A stretch of DNA of 64,000 nt from Actinomadura citrea (GTDB lineage: Bacteria > Actinomycetota > Actinomycetes > Streptosporangiales > Streptosporangiaceae), in contig NZ_JACCBT010000001.1 of NCBI RefSeq assembly GCF_013409045.1, forward strand, positions 2,666,001 to 2,730,000, given 5' to 3'. The first letter of the stretch is position 1, and every line of letters begins with the position of its first letter. Under the pieces are notes generated by a model. It was not told the DNA's origin. It ran no database searches and worked only from the letters and a program-made list of their open reading frames with translations. Made by a program: the position numbers and the translations under genes. Of the stretch, positions 44,329 through 53,750 are shown one piece after another.

Positions 44329-46974
44329 ATGGCCACACGTGCGTCTGGAGGCGCGAAAGCCTCCTCGCGTGCGGGGGGCACGGCGACTCGCAAGCCCGCA
44401 GGTCCGGCCCCCCGGAAGCGACCCAGCGGCAACTCCAAGGGCGGCCGCGGCTCGGGCCGCGGGCGCCCCCCGCAGAAGCCCGACCCGATCCCCCAGGCGG
44501 TCCTCGGGTTCTTCAAGCTCCTGTTGAAGCTGTACCTGCTGGCGGCGGTCGCGGTCGGGTCGGTGTTCCGCGCCTACGGGAACGGGGCCCGCAACCTCGA
44601 CCCCGAGCACCGCCGCGACGGGCTGGGGCTGGCGCTGCTCGGCTCGTCCATCGTGCTGGCCTCCGTCACCTGGTTCCGGCCCGACGGCGTCGTCACCATC
44701 GCGCTGGAGAAGGTCGTGCGCGGCGGCCTCGGGATCATGGCGATGGTCCTGCCGGTCCTGCTGGCGCTGCTGGCGTGGCGGACGCTGCGCCACCCCGAGC
44801 ACCACGAGGACACCGGCCGCGTCGTGATCGGCATCACCGCGCTCGCCGTGGGCGTCCTCGGCATCCTGCACATCGCCGCCGGCGTCCCGTCCCCCGCCAA
44901 GGACATGGACGGCGTCCGCGAGTCCGGCGGCGTGGTCGGCTGGCTCGTGTCGGCCCCGCTGGACGCGGCGCTGAGCGGGTGGGTGGCCGTCCCGCTGCTG
45001 CTGCTCCTGTCCGGGTTCGGGCTGCTGGTCGTCACCGCGACGCCGATCGCGAAGGTGCCCGAGCGGGTCACCGACCTGTGGGCGATGGCCACGCTGCAGA
45101 GCCGCCCCGAACGCCCGTCCGCGGGCGAGACCGAGGGCGAGGCCGCCCCGAAGAAGCGCCGCCGCAAGAACAAGACCGAGGACGGCGGCGAACTGGAGGT
45201 CGGCGAGCACTCCAAGCCGTACGACACGCCGCTGCTGGAGGACGAGCCGAAGAAGGCCGGCCGGCCCCGCCGCGACCTCGCCGACGAGCTGTTCGAGCCC
45301 GACCCGTTCGGCGCGCAGGTCCCGCCCCCTGCCCCGCCCGCCGACGGTGAGCCGATGGACGAGCACGTCGCCGGCGAGTCCATGGCCGCCGATCCGATGG
45401 CCGCCGACGCGGTGGCCGGGCCCGCGACCGAGGCCGAGCACCCCGAGGTGCGCGACCCGACGCCGGCGCCGCGCCGGACCGAGCAACTGCCGCTGTCGTC
45501 GTCGGGCGAGATCTACGTGCTGCCCGACCCGACGGCGCTGCGGCCCGGCAGCGTGTCCAAGCCGCGCACGAAGGCCAACGACACGGTGGTGAACGCGCTC
45601 ACCGGCGTGCTGGAGCAGTTCGACATCGACGCGCAGGTCACCGGGTTCACCCGGGGCCCGACGATCACCCGGTACGAGATCGAGCTCGGCCCGGCGGTCA
45701 AGGTCGAGAAGGTCACCGCGCTGACCAAGAACATCGCCTACGCGGTGAAGAGCGCCGACGTGCGCATCATCTCCCCGATCCCCGGCAAGTCCGCGATCGG
45801 CGTCGAGATCCCCAACACCGACAAGGACATCGTCAGCCTCGGCGACGTGCTGCGCTCGCCCGCCGCGACCAACGAGCACCACCCGATGATCGTCGGGCTC
45901 GGCAAGGACGTCGAGGGGCGCACGGTCGTGGCGAACCTGGCGAAGATGCCGCACATCCTCATCGCGGGCGCCACCGGGGCCGGCAAGTCGACCTGCATCA
46001 ACGGGCTCATCACCTCGATCCTGATGCGCGCCACGCCCGACGAGGTGCGGATGATCCTCGTCGACCCCAAGCGGGTCGAGCTGACGATGTACCAGGGCAT
46101 CCCGCACCTCATCACACCGATCATCACCAATCCGAAGAAGGCCGCCGAGGCCCTCGAATGGGTCGTCGGCGAGATGGACCGCCGCTACGACGACCTGGCC
46201 GCGTCCGGGTACCGGCACATCGACGACTTCAACAAGGCGGTGAAGGCGGGCAAGATGACCCCGCCGCCCGGCAGCGAGCGCGTCTACACCCCGTACCCGT
46301 ACATGCTCGTCATCGTGGACGAGCTGGCCGACCTGATGATGGTCGCGCCGCGCGACGTGGAGGACTCGGTCGTCCGCATCACCCAGCTCGCCCGCGCCGC
46401 CGGGATCCACCTCGTCCTGGCGACGCAGCGCCCGTCGGTGGACGTCGTCACCGGGCTCATCAAGGCCAACGTGCCGTCCCGGCTGGCGTTCGCGACCTCG
46501 TCGCTGTCCGACAGCCGCGTCATCCTCGACCAGCCGGGTGCGGAGAAGCTCGTCGGGCAGGGTGACGCGCTGTTCCTGCCGATGGGCGCGAGCAAGCCCA
46601 TGCGCCTCCAGAACGCCTACGTCTCCGAGAAGGAGATCCACAGCGTCGTCGACCACTGCAAGGGGCAGATGGAGGCGAGCTACCGGGAGGACGTCGCCGC
46701 GGCCGGCGCGCCGAAGAAGGAGATCGACGAGGAGATCGGCGACGACATGGACCTGCTCGTCCAGGCGATCGAGCTGGTCGTGTCCACCCAGTTCGGGTCG
46801 ACGTCGATGCTGCAGCGCAAGCTGCGCGTCGGGTTCGCCAAGGCCGGCCGGCTGATGGACCTGATGGAGAGCCGCGACATCGTCGGGCCCAGCGAGGGCT
46901 CCAAGGCGCGGGACGTGCTGGCCAAGCCGGACGATCTCCCCGGGGTGCTCGCGGAACTGCGCGGCGGCGGCTGA
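44329..46974 (+). CDS. ftsK: DNA translocase FtsK
   Basis: An 881-residue septal DNA pump. A basic disordered N-terminus, four membrane helices within about residues 60-240, an acidic/Pro-rich linker, then the motor: alpha domain, RecA-like beta domain with Walker A GATGAGKSTC near residue 547 and Walker B MLVIVDELADLMM, and the DNA-recognition gamma domain (STQFGSTSMLQRKLRVGFAK, VGPSEGSKARDVL). It clears chromosome ends from the closing septum. The ATG is chosen over an upstream in-frame TTG; a TACTCT box seven bases upstream suggests a leaderless mRNA. Confidence 0.96.
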   Translation: MATRASGGAKASSRAGGTATRKPAGPAPRKRPSGNSKGGRGSGRGRPPQKPDPIPQAVLGFFKLLLKLYLLAAVAVGSVFRAYGNGARNLDPEHRRDGLGLALLGSSIVLASVTWFRPDGVVTIALEKVVRGGLGIMAMVLPVLLALLAWRTLRHPEHHEDTGRVVIGITALAVGVLGILHIAAGVPSPAKDMDGVRESGGVVGWLVSAPLDAALSGWVAVPLLLLLSGFGLLVVTATPIAKVPERVTDLWAMATLQSRPERPSAGETEGEAAPKKRRRKNKTEDGGELEVGEHSKPYDTPLLEDEPKKAGRPRRDLADELFEPDPFGAQVPPPAPPADGEPMDEHVAGESMAADPMAADAVAGPATEAEHPEVRDPTPAPRRTEQLPLSSSGEIYVLPDPTALRPGSVSKPRTKANDTVVNALTGVLEQFDIDAQVTGFTRGPTITRYEIELGPAVKVEKVTALTKNIAYAVKSADVRIISPIPGKSAIGVEIPNTDKDIVSLGDVLRSPAATNEHHPMIVGLGKDVEGRTVVANLAKMPHILIAGATGAGKSTCINGLITSILMRATPDEVRMILVDPKRVELTMYQGIPHLITPIITNPKKAAEALEWVVGEMDRRYDDLAASGYRHIDDFNKAVKAGKMTPPPGSERVYTPYPYMLVIVDELADLMMVAPRDVEDSVVRITQLARAAGIHLVLATQRPSVDVVTGLIKANVPSRLAFATSSLSDSRVILDQPGAEKLVGQGDALFLPMGASKPMRLQNAYVSEKEIHSVVDHCKGQMEASYREDVAAAGAPKKEIDEEIGDDMDLLVQAIELVVSTQFGSTSMLQRKLRVGFAKAGRLMDLMESRDIVGPSEGSKARDVLAKPDDLPGVLAELRGGG

Positions 46975-47041
46975 GCGCGGTGCCGGGGCATTGCGGAATG
47001 ATGCGAAATCTTGCCCTGTTTCGAACGTGTTGGCAGTCGCC

Positions 47042-47066
47042 GAACGGGCAAGCCCGTTCCTAGACT
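47042..47066 (+). promoter_or_regulatory. Palindrome and -10 box ahead of rodZ
   Basis: GAACGGGC-AA-GCCCGTTC (47042-47059) is an exact 8-bp inverted repeat directly followed by TAGACT (47061-47066), a -10-like box, giving a leader of about 45 bases. It may be an operator or double as the ftsK terminator. Confidence 0.5.
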
Positions 47067-47117
47067 GATCTCACAGTCGTGCGAGATCGGCCACGAGCTC
47101 CTCAGAGGAGGCCCGGC

Positions 47118-47867
47118 GTGAGCATCGGTGAGACCTTGGCGGAGGAGCGTCAGCGGGCCGGTCTCTCGATGACACAGGTGAGCCTCCAGACGCGGATACG
47201 TGAGACCGTCATCCGCGGCATGGAGGCCGACGACTTCTCCGCGTGCGGAGGCAACTTCTACGCCCGTGGCCACATCCGCAGCATCTCGCGCGTGATCGGC
47301 ATCGATCCGGAACCGCTCGTCGCCGAGTTCGACGCCGCGCACGGCGGTGCCCCGCAGCCGGTCTCGGCGGTGTCGGCGTTCGAGCCGGAGCAGCCGGTCG
47401 CGTTCCGCGAGCGCCGGTCGCCGAACTGGAGCGCCGCGATGGCGCTCGCCCTCGCGCTCGTGGTCATCTACGGGGTCGTCCAGGTGGTCGGGCACGGCGG
47501 CGGCGAGCGGCGCACCGCGCGGCAGGTCGCCGGGACGCCCGCGCCGTCCAGCCCGTCCGCCGCGCCGTCCGCGCCCAAGAGCAGCGCCCCGGTCGCGGAG
47601 GCGCCGCGCACCAAGGTCGAGGTGCGGGTCGAGGCGAAGCGGACGACGTGGCTGAACGTCCAGGGCGACAAGGGCAGGTCGCTGTTCAGCGGGATGATCC
47701 GCGAGGGCGACCAGAAGAGCTTCAGCGCCACGAAGAAGGTCCGGCTGGTGATCGGCGTCGGCGGCAGCGTCAACCTGACCGTCAACGGCAAGGACCTGGG
47801 CTCGCCCGGCAAGGGCAAGGGCGTCCAGCGGCTGACCTTCGACCGCAGCGACCCCGAGCCGGCCTGA
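47118..47867 (+). CDS. rodZ: RodZ-like helix-turn-helix protein with DUF4115 domain
   Basis: A 249-residue single-pass membrane protein. The cytoplasmic HTH_25 domain spans residues 1-70 ([40 protein letters not shown]); one membrane helix lies near residues 110-128 ([19 protein letters not shown]); an Ala/Pro/Ser linker and a DUF4115 beta domain follow ([20 protein letters not shown]). RodZ links MreB to the cell wall in rods; in actinomycetes the function is less clear. GTG start with AGGAGG upstream. It sits between ftsK and rimO, as in other actinomycetes. Confidence 0.88.
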   Translation: MSIGETLAEERQRAGLSMTQVSLQTRIRETVIRGMEADDFSACGGNFYARGHIRSISRVIGIDPEPLVAEFDAAHGGAPQPVSAVSAFEPEQPVAFRERRSPNWSAAMALALALVVIYGVVQVVGHGGGERRTARQVAGTPAPSSPSAAPSAPKSSAPVAEAPRTKVEVRVEAKRTTWLNVQGDKGRSLFSGMIREGDQKSFSATKKVRLVIGVGGSVNLTVNGKDLGSPGKGKGVQRLTFDRSDPEPA

Positions 47868-47967
47868 CCCGGGGGCCTCGCCAGGGGCCGGCGCGATCCG
47901 TCGCCCCACGGGACGTTTCCCGCGAGGATGCCGCGGGCCGATGGTCGGTATCCGAGCGGAGGCCCAT

Positions 47968-47979
47968 TACCTTAGGGGC
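47968..47979 (+). promoter_or_regulatory. Candidate leaderless promoter of rimO
   Basis: TACCTT (47968-47973) lies six bases before the ATG at 47980. AGGGG in between could act as a ribosome site if transcription begins upstream instead. Confidence 0.4.
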
Positions 47980-49407
47980 ATGTCCACTCGCCGCAAGGTC
48001 TCACTCATCACGCTCGGCTGCGCCCGCAACGAGGTCGATTCCGAGGAGCTCGCCGCGCGCATCGAGGACGCGGGCTGGGACCTGGCGGACGGTGCGGACG
48101 GCGCCGACGTGGTGGTCGTCAACACCTGCGGGTTCATCGAGGCCGCCAAGAAGGACTCCATCGACACGCTGCTGGCCGCGCACGACTCCGGCGCCAAGGT
48201 CGTCGCCGCCGGGTGCATGGCCGAGCGGTACGGCAGCGAGCTGGCCGAGGCGCTCCCCGAGGCCGACGCGGTGATCGGCTTCGACGACTACACCGCGATC
48301 GGCGAGCGTCTCGACGACGTCGTGGCGGGACGCAGGCGCGACGCGCACACCCCGCGCGACCGCCGCACCCTCCTGCCGATCAGCCCGGTCGAGCGGCGGG
48401 CGCACGCCTCCCAGGTCGCCGTACCGGGGCACGGCGGGCAGGACGACCTGCCGGCCGGCGTGGCCCCGGCGTCGGGTCCGCGGGTGCTGCGGCGGCGCCT
48501 CGGCGGCGGCCCGGTCGCGCCGCTGAAGCTGGCGTCCGGCTGCGACCGGCGCTGCACGTTCTGCGCGATCCCCGCGTTCCGCGGCGCGTACGTGTCGCGC
48601 CCGCCGGCGGAGGTGCTGGAGGAGGCGCGCTGGCTCGCCGACCACGGCGTCCGCGAGCTGGTCCTCGTCAGCGAGAACTCCACGTCCTACGGCAAGGACC
48701 TCGGCGACCTGCGGGCGCTGGAGAAGCTGCTGCCGGCGCTCGCCGCAGTCGACGGCATCGAGCGGGTGCGGGTCAGCTACCTGCAGCCCGCCGAGACGCG
48801 CCCCGGCCTCATCGAGGCGATCTGCGGCACGCCCGGCGTCGCGCCGTACTTCGACATGTCCTTCCAGCACGCGAGCGGCCCGGTGCTGCGCTCGATGCGC
48901 CGGTTCGGCGACCGGGAGCGGTTCCTCGGGCTGCTGGACCAGATCCGCGCGCTGGCGCCGGAGGCGGGCGTGCGCTCCAACTTCATCGTCGGGTTCCCCG
49001 GCGAGACCGAGGACGACTTCGAGGAGCTGGCGGAGTTCCTGTCGGCCGCCCGGCTCGACGCCGTCGGCGTGTTCGGCTACTCCGACGAGGACGGCACGGA
49101 GGCCGCGAACCTGGACGGCAAGCTCGACCCCGCCGACGTCGCCGCCCGCGTCGAGGAGCTGTCCGGCCTCGCCGAGGAGCTGACCGCGCAGCGCGCCGAG
49201 GACCGCGTCGGCTCCGTGGTCCGCGTCCTGCTGGAGGACAAGGCGGACCAGGCGGGGGACGGCGGCTTCGAGGGCCGCGCCGAGCACCAGGCGCCCGAGG
49301 TGGACGGGACGGTCCTGGTCCGCGGCGAGGGTCTCGCGCTCGGCGACATCGTGGAGGCCCGGGTGGTGGGCAGCGACGGGGTGGACCTCGTCGCCGACGT
49401 CTCATGA
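47980..49407 (+). CDS. rimO: Ribosomal protein S12 methylthiotransferase
   Basis: A 475-residue radical SAM enzyme that methylthiolates Asp88 of ribosomal protein S12. The UPF0004 domain supplies three cluster cysteines ([23 protein letters not shown]), the radical SAM motif is CDRRCTFC with cysteines 188, 192 and 195, and a C-terminal TRAM domain binds substrate. A 50-residue Pro/Arg-rich insertion lies between the first two domains, as I recall in other actinobacterial forms. The stop overlaps pgsA (ATGA). Confidence 0.96.
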   Translation: MSTRRKVSLITLGCARNEVDSEELAARIEDAGWDLADGADGADVVVVNTCGFIEAAKKDSIDTLLAAHDSGAKVVAAGCMAERYGSELAEALPEADAVIGFDDYTAIGERLDDVVAGRRRDAHTPRDRRTLLPISPVERRAHASQVAVPGHGGQDDLPAGVAPASGPRVLRRRLGGGPVAPLKLASGCDRRCTFCAIPAFRGAYVSRPPAEVLEEARWLADHGVRELVLVSENSTSYGKDLGDLRALEKLLPALAAVDGIERVRVSYLQPAETRPGLIEAICGTPGVAPYFDMSFQHASGPVLRSMRRFGDRERFLGLLDQIRALAPEAGVRSNFIVGFPGETEDDFEELAEFLSAARLDAVGVFGYSDEDGTEAANLDGKLDPADVAARVEELSGLAEELTAQRAEDRVGSVVRVLLEDKADQAGDGGFEGRAEHQAPEVDGTVLVRGEGLALGDIVEARVVGSDGVDLVADVS

Positions 49408-49997
49408 TCGCCGGCACCCCGGAGCCGGTCGCGGGCACCCCGGATCCGCCGCAGGCCGGCCTCTGGAACATCGCCAACGCGCTGACGCTGCTCCGGATCG
49501 CGCTGGTGCCCTTCTTCGTCTGGCTGTTCTTCCTGGACGGCACCGGCTGGCGGCTCGCCGCCTTCGCCGTGTTCGCGGTCGCCTCGATCACCGACAAGAT
49601 CGACGGCGACATCGCCCGGGCGCGCGGCCTCGTCACCGACTTCGGCAAGATCGCCGATCCGATCGCGGACAAGGCCCTCACCGGGGCGGCGCTGATCAGC
49701 CTGTCGGTGATGGGCGAGCTGTGGTGGTGGGTGACCGCCGCCATCCTGGTCCGCGAGATCGGCATCACGGTGATGCGGTTCGTCGTGATCCGCCGCGGCG
49801 TGATCCCGGCGAGCAAGGGCGGGAAGCTGAAGACGACGCTCCAGGTCTTCGCCATCGGCTTCTACATCCTGCCGGGCCCCCTGGACTACCTGCGCTGGGT
49901 CACGATGGCCGCGGCCCTCATCGTCACGGTCGTCACCGGCGTCGACTATGTCGTCCAGGCGTGGCGCATGCGCCGCGCGTCCGAAGGGGACGCCTGA
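49404..49997 (+). CDS. pgsA: CDP-diacylglycerol-glycerol-3-phosphate 3-phosphatidyltransferase
   Basis: A 197-residue membrane enzyme of phosphatidylglycerol synthesis. The CDP-alcohol phosphotransferase signature DG-x2-AR-x8-G-x3-D-x3-D is present (DGDIARARG, then [12 protein letters not shown]). Four to six membrane helices. The start is the ATG overlapping the rimO stop, which removes a long spurious upstream frame. In Streptomyces cinA and clgR follow pgsA directly; here a MOSC gene and DUF1990 gene intervene. Confidence 0.95.
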   Translation: MIAGTPEPVAGTPDPPQAGLWNIANALTLLRIALVPFFVWLFFLDGTGWRLAAFAVFAVASITDKIDGDIARARGLVTDFGKIADPIADKALTGAALISLSVMGELWWWVTAAILVREIGITVMRFVVIRRGVIPASKGGKLKTTLQVFAIGFYILPGPLDYLRWVTMAAALIVTVVTGVDYVVQAWRMRRASEGDA

Positions 49998-50018
49998 ACC
50001 CGGCGCCTTTGCGGACCG

Positions 50019-50804
50019 TCAGGAGGCGGCGAGCTCGTCGCCCACGCGGAGGGCGCCGAGGGCGCGGGGGACGCCGAGCCTGCCGAACATGATCTCGCGG
50101 GTGCCGCCGAAGCGCTCGGCGCGGTACCGGGCGAGGGCGCGCAGCGGTTCGGGGGACCGGCGGGCGGTGTCCTGGTCGGTGTTGATGATGACGCAGCGGC
50201 CGCACGGCCTGATGAGCTCGATCTCCACCCCGTCGCCGCGCAGCCGCGTGACGGGGTCCTCGCCGTAGGGGCCGAGGCCGTGCAGGACGATGTTGGGGCG
50301 GAAGCGCGCCATCGGGAGCCGGGCGTCCATCCGCCGGTTCAGGTCGTCCAGCGACTCGTCCGAGAGCACCGAGACGGGATAGCCGTCGGCGTACGTCAGG
50401 GTGCCGCCGCCGAGTGCGGTGGGGCGCGTCCCGGTGAAGCGGACGAGGCGGCAGGCGAGCCCCAGGGTCTCGGAGAACCATCCGGCCGCCTCGTCGCCCT
50501 GGTCCATCCCCTGGCACGGGCGGCGGTGCACGGTGACGTCGAGAGCGGGGCCGTCCAGCGCCTCGCACACCAGGGGCGCGGCCGCGAGCGGCGTGTGGAC
50601 GATGAGCTTCCCACCGTCGTAGTCGGGACGGAGCAGCGCCAGCTCGGGGACCTCCCGCTGCGACAGATGCCTCCCGTCGGGCCGCACGAGCATGAACTCC
50701 CGGTCGTGGCGCAGCCCGTCCCGGGTCAGCTCGGCCTGGACGACCGGGACCGCTCCCGCGCTCTTGATCGGGAAGATGTTCAGGCCGGCGACAACGGCGA
50801 TCAT
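50019..50804 (-). CDS. MOSC domain protein (YcbX-type, with N-terminal beta-barrel)
   Basis: A 261-residue protein with the MOSC N-terminal beta-barrel (VAGLNIFPIKSAGAVPV) and the C-terminal MOSC domain (FRPNIVLHG, PCGRCVIINTDQDT with the conserved cysteine). MOSC proteins bind a molybdenum cofactor and reduce N-hydroxylated compounds in some bacteria. A TAACGT box seven bases before the ATG suggests a leaderless mRNA. It is convergent with pgsA and divergent from the DUF1990 gene. Confidence 0.9.
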   Translation of the reverse strand: MIAVVAGLNIFPIKSAGAVPVVQAELTRDGLRHDREFMLVRPDGRHLSQREVPELALLRPDYDGGKLIVHTPLAAAPLVCEALDGPALDVTVHRRPCQGMDQGDEAAGWFSETLGLACRLVRFTGTRPTALGGGTLTYADGYPVSVLSDESLDDLNRRMDARLPMARFRPNIVLHGLGPYGEDPVTRLRGDGVEIELIRPCGRCVIINTDQDTARRSPEPLRALARYRAERFGGTREIMFGRLGVPRALGALRVGDELAAS

Positions 50805-50817
50805 GCGTCGGACGTTA
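50805..50817 (-). promoter_or_regulatory. Candidate leaderless promoter of the MOSC gene
   Basis: On the minus strand TAACGT (50817-50812) is followed by seven bases and the ATG at 50804, with no ribosome binding site. Confidence 0.45.
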
Positions 50818-50891
50818 CGGACCGGCTCGCCGGGTGACCAGGCGTACGGGCGATACTTGACGCGGATTCGTCAGTTTGGAGGCCGGAGGGC

Positions 50892-51404
50892 ATGACCGCG
50901 CAGGACTTCACCTACGCCGAGGTGGGCGCGACGCGCGACGCCGAGCGCCCGGCCGGGTACCGGCACATGCGGCAGCGGACGCTCGTCGGACGGGGGCCCG
51001 CGGCCTTCCGGAACGCCGCGGACGCGGTCATGGAGTTCTGGATGCACCGGGCACTGCCGGTCCGGGTGGAGGCGTCGGCGCCGCGCGCCGCGCCCGGAGT
51101 GAGCGTCGTGATCGGTCTGGGCGTCGGGGCGCTGCGCCTGAGGGCGCCGTGCCGGATCGTCTGGACGCGCGAGGAGGAGCGCTACGCCGGATGGGCGTAC
51201 GGGACGCTCCCGGGCCACCCGGAGTCGGGGGAGGAGTCGTTCGTCGTGCACCTGGACGACGAGGGCGACGTATGGCTGACGGTCACGGCGTTCAGCCGTC
51301 CGGCGACGGCGGCCGCCAGGCTGGCGGGCCCGCTCGGGAGGATGTTCCAGCGGTCCTATGCCCGCCGCTGCGGCGCCGTGCTGCGCCGCCTGTCGCGGGT
51401 TTAG
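50892..51404 (+). CDS. DUF1990 family protein
   Basis: A 170-residue protein recognised by the DUF1990 start FTYAEVGATRDAERPAGYRH and the ending GRMFQRSYARRCGAVLRRLS. The fold is SRPBCC/START-like, so it may bind a small hydrophobic ligand; function unknown. GGAGG lies five to nine bases before the ATG. A strong hairpin follows eight bases after the stop. Confidence 0.88.
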   Translation: MTAQDFTYAEVGATRDAERPAGYRHMRQRTLVGRGPAAFRNAADAVMEFWMHRALPVRVEASAPRAAPGVSVVIGLGVGALRLRAPCRIVWTREEERYAGWAYGTLPGHPESGEESFVVHLDDEGDVWLTVTAFSRPATAAARLAGPLGRMFQRSYARRCGAVLRRLSRV

Positions 51405-51409
51405 GTGGG

Positions 51410-51446
51410 CCGCGGGACCACGCCCACCCCGGTCGTGGCCCCGCGG
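51410..51446 (+). terminator. DUF1990 gene terminator
   Basis: CCGCGGGACCACG (51410-51422) and CGTGGCCCCGCGG (51434-51446) pair with one A-C mismatch around an 11-base loop, five bases after the stop. Confidence 0.65.
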
Positions 51447-51860
51447 CCCCGCTTTAGGGCGCCCCGCGCTTTTCGATTATCCCTGCCGGCGTCCCCATGC
51501 ACGAATCGGCGGAATGAGTTTTGACTCACAATGTGACCTGCGCTTCCCGCCATTGTCGTCAACCGGGGCCGGTGACGTGCGGCGACGATGCGCGTTCCGG
51601 GTGGTGCCCCGGCCGCGCGCAGCGTCCGGCGCGCTCCGGGCGCGGCGGACATAAACGCGGCCGTCTCTTTTCGCGACGACGGAAAAGCGTTATGCCGGAG
51701 GGGCCGGTGTGAAGCGGTTGAGCCGGCGGCGTCCTCATTCGGTCGGTCTTTCCGGTGAACCGGCGGTCCGCCGGGCCCGTCGCGGGCCCGCGCCGGTAGA
51801 TTCGGGGACGCTCGCGCGAGGGGGACGGATCCCGCGCGGCGGGGACGGGATGGGGACGCG
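51447..51860 (+). other. Gene-free stretch before cinA
   Basis: About 410 bases with no convincing gene. Around 51470-51540 the sequence is less GC-rich than its neighbours. Short open frames here lack ribosome sites and have unlike codon use. TAGATT at about 51798 could be the -10 of a cinA promoter with a 60-base leader. This may be the remnant of what separates pgsA from cinA. Confidence 0.5.
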
Positions 51861-53156
51861 ATGCGGGTCGAACTGCTCACCGTCGGGGACGAGCTGCTCC
51901 TCGGCGACACGATCAACGGGAACGCCGCGTGGCTGGGCCGGCGCCTCGCCGACCACGGCGTCGAGGTCACCCGCAGCGTGGTCGTCGGCGACGAGCCGGA
52001 CGTGATCGTCGCGGCGGTGGAGTCCGCGCTCGACCGGGCCGACGCGGTCATCACCACCGGCGGGCTCGGCCCCACCTACGACGACGTGACGCGCGACGCC
52101 CTCGCCAAGGCGGCGGGCGTCGACCTCGTCCGCGACCCGGCGCTGGAGCGGCGGCTGCGCGAGCGGGTCGCCCGGGCCGGCCGGGAGCTGCAGCCGATGG
52201 CGCTGCGCATGGCGGACGTCCCCGAGGGTGCGCGGCTGCTGGCCAACTCCGCCGGTTCGGCGCCCGGCCTGCGCGTCGAGCTGCCCGGCGGGGTCGCCTA
52301 CGCGCTGCCGGGCGTCCCGTTCGAGATGCGCACGATCATGGACGAGGTCGTGCTGCCGGAGCTCGCGGAGACCGCCGGGCTGCCCTCCGTCGCGCGCCGC
52401 ACGCTGCGCACCGCCCGGCTGTGGGAGTCGGTCATCGCGACCCGTCTCGCCGAGGTGGAGGCGATGGACGGGGTGAAGCTCGCCTACCTGCCCGACCCCG
52501 CCGAGGTGAAGATCCGCATCACCGTGGCCGGCCGGGACGCCGCGGAACGGCTGGCGGGCGTGGAGTCGCGCGTCCGGGAGCTGCTCGGCCCGTCGGTCTA
52601 CGGGGTCGAGGACGAATCGCTCGGCCTGGTCGTGCACCGGCTGCTCCTGGACCGGGGCGAGACCGTCGCCACGGCCGAGTCGCTGACCGGCGGGCTCATC
52701 GGCGCCGAGCTGACCGCGACGCCCGGGTCGTCCGGAACCTACGCGGGCGGCATGGTGACCTACGCCACCGATCTGAAGCGGAGGCTGCTCGGCGTGCCGG
52801 GCGAGCTCCTCGCCGAGCACGGGGCCGTCCACCCGGACGTGGCCGCCGGGATGGCCGCGGGGGCCCGGGACGCGCTCGGGGCGACCTACGGGCTCGCGGT
52901 GACGGGCGTCGCCGGCCCCGACCCGCAGGACGGCCGTCCCGTGGGAACGGTCTATATCGGCTTGGCCGGACCTGGAGGCTCGCTCACGGTGGCCGGTCCG
53001 AAACTTCCGGTGCCCGGCACGGGGCCGGAGATCCGCGCGGTGATCCGGCGGATGACCGTCGTGCACGCGCTTGAGCTGCTGAGACGTCGGCTGCTGGGAC
53101 TTGACGTCGCCGACGAGAGCGGGGAGGCTCGGGCAGATCGGGAAGATCGGGGCTGA
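51861..53156 (+). CDS. cinA: Competence/damage-inducible protein A (CinA), nicotinamide-nucleotide amidase
   Basis: A 431-residue CinA with a MoaB/MogA-like N-terminal domain (ELLTVGDELLLGDTINGN, VITTGGLGPTYDDVTRDAL) and a C-terminal CinA amidase domain (ATAESLTGGLIGAELTATPG, AVTGVAGPDPQDGRPVGTVY). It recycles nicotinamide mononucleotide, and may hydrolyse ADP-ribose. It lies upstream of clgR as in Streptomyces. A weak GGGGACG precedes the ATG. Confidence 0.95.
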   Translation: MRVELLTVGDELLLGDTINGNAAWLGRRLADHGVEVTRSVVVGDEPDVIVAAVESALDRADAVITTGGLGPTYDDVTRDALAKAAGVDLVRDPALERRLRERVARAGRELQPMALRMADVPEGARLLANSAGSAPGLRVELPGGVAYALPGVPFEMRTIMDEVVLPELAETAGLPSVARRTLRTARLWESVIATRLAEVEAMDGVKLAYLPDPAEVKIRITVAGRDAAERLAGVESRVRELLGPSVYGVEDESLGLVVHRLLLDRGETVATAESLTGGLIGAELTATPGSSGTYAGGMVTYATDLKRRLLGVPGELLAEHGAVHPDVAAGMAAGARDALGATYGLAVTGVAGPDPQDGRPVGTVYIGLAGPGGSLTVAGPKLPVPGTGPEIRAVIRRMTVVHALELLRRRLLGLDVADESGEARADREDRG

Positions 53157-53168
53157 TTACAGCGTTAC

Positions 53169-53181
53169 GTTCCGAGCGAAC
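53169..53181. promoter_or_regulatory. GTTC-N5-GAAC repeat upstream of clgR
   Basis: GTTC (53169-53172) and GAAC (53178-53181) flank five bases. ClgR boxes in Corynebacterium and Streptomyces are of the GTTCGC-N5-GCG(AAC) type, so this could be an autoregulatory site, though the inner bases match only partly. Confidence 0.35.
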
Positions 53182-53267
53182 ACGAAATCAACGGTCTGCC
53201 ACGGCCACCGCCAAGGCGGGTACGGTGGAACCGGCAGATGGTCCGAACTGAGGGAGGGAGCGAGACG

Positions 53268-53621
53268 ATGGTCCTGCTTCGCCAGCTGCTCGGTGACGTA
53301 CTGCGGCAGCTGCGGCTGCGCCAGGGACGCACCCTCCGTGAGGTGTCCGCGGCCGCGCGGGTGTCACTCGGCTACCTGTCTGAGGTCGAGCGAGGGCAGA
53401 AAGAGGCCTCTTCGGAGTTGCTCTCCTCTATCTGCAAGGCCCTGGGCGTCCCGCTGTCGCACGTGCTAAGGGAAGTCGCGGATCAACTTGCCCTCGCCGA
53501 GCTGCAGCATGAGCCCGTCATGGCGGGCGCGCCCGAGCACGAGCGCATCTCCGCCGAGAGCATTCCGGAGACCCCGGAGGAGATCACCGGCGAGCTTCGC
53601 GCCGACATGGTCGCCGCCTGA
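53268..53621 (+). CDS. clgR: ClgR-type helix-turn-helix regulator of Clp proteases
   Basis: A 117-residue XRE-type activator. The HTH ([20 protein letters not shown]) and the following [19 protein letters not shown] closely match ClgR of Streptomyces and mycobacteria, which turns on clpP1P2, clpC1 and lon genes. The ATG at 53268 has GGAGGGAG upstream; the frame to 53238 overlaps that site. In Streptomyces recA and recX follow, but here a dps gene does. No degradation tag of the Ala-Ala type can be judged beyond the terminal VAA, which would fit Clp turnover. Confidence 0.93.
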   Translation: MVLLRQLLGDVLRQLRLRQGRTLREVSAAARVSLGYLSEVERGQKEASSELLSSICKALGVPLSHVLREVADQLALAELQHEPVMAGAPEHERISAESIPETPEEITGELRADMVAA

Positions 53622-53750
53622 CCTTTCCGGCGCGTTCATGCCCCGACCCGGGGCCGCGGGTGTGCGCGGCCTCACGGCATGAACTCGGCATTTCGGGGGA
53701 TCCTCCCGTGTTGTAACGGATAACCGTAACGATGCGGAAGGAGCCTGTTC

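Noticed and set aside
41932..46656. A 1574-codon open frame on the minus strand across dapA, rnj and ftsK
   Set aside because: It is the mirror of three well-supported plus-strand genes; long antisense frames are expected in very GC-rich DNA, and its protein is Asp/Arg/Gly-biased without a known domain.
51521..51712. A 63-codon frame upstream of cinA
   Set aside because: Codon use unlike neighbours, no ribosome site, rich in Arg/Cys/Ser; probably spurious.
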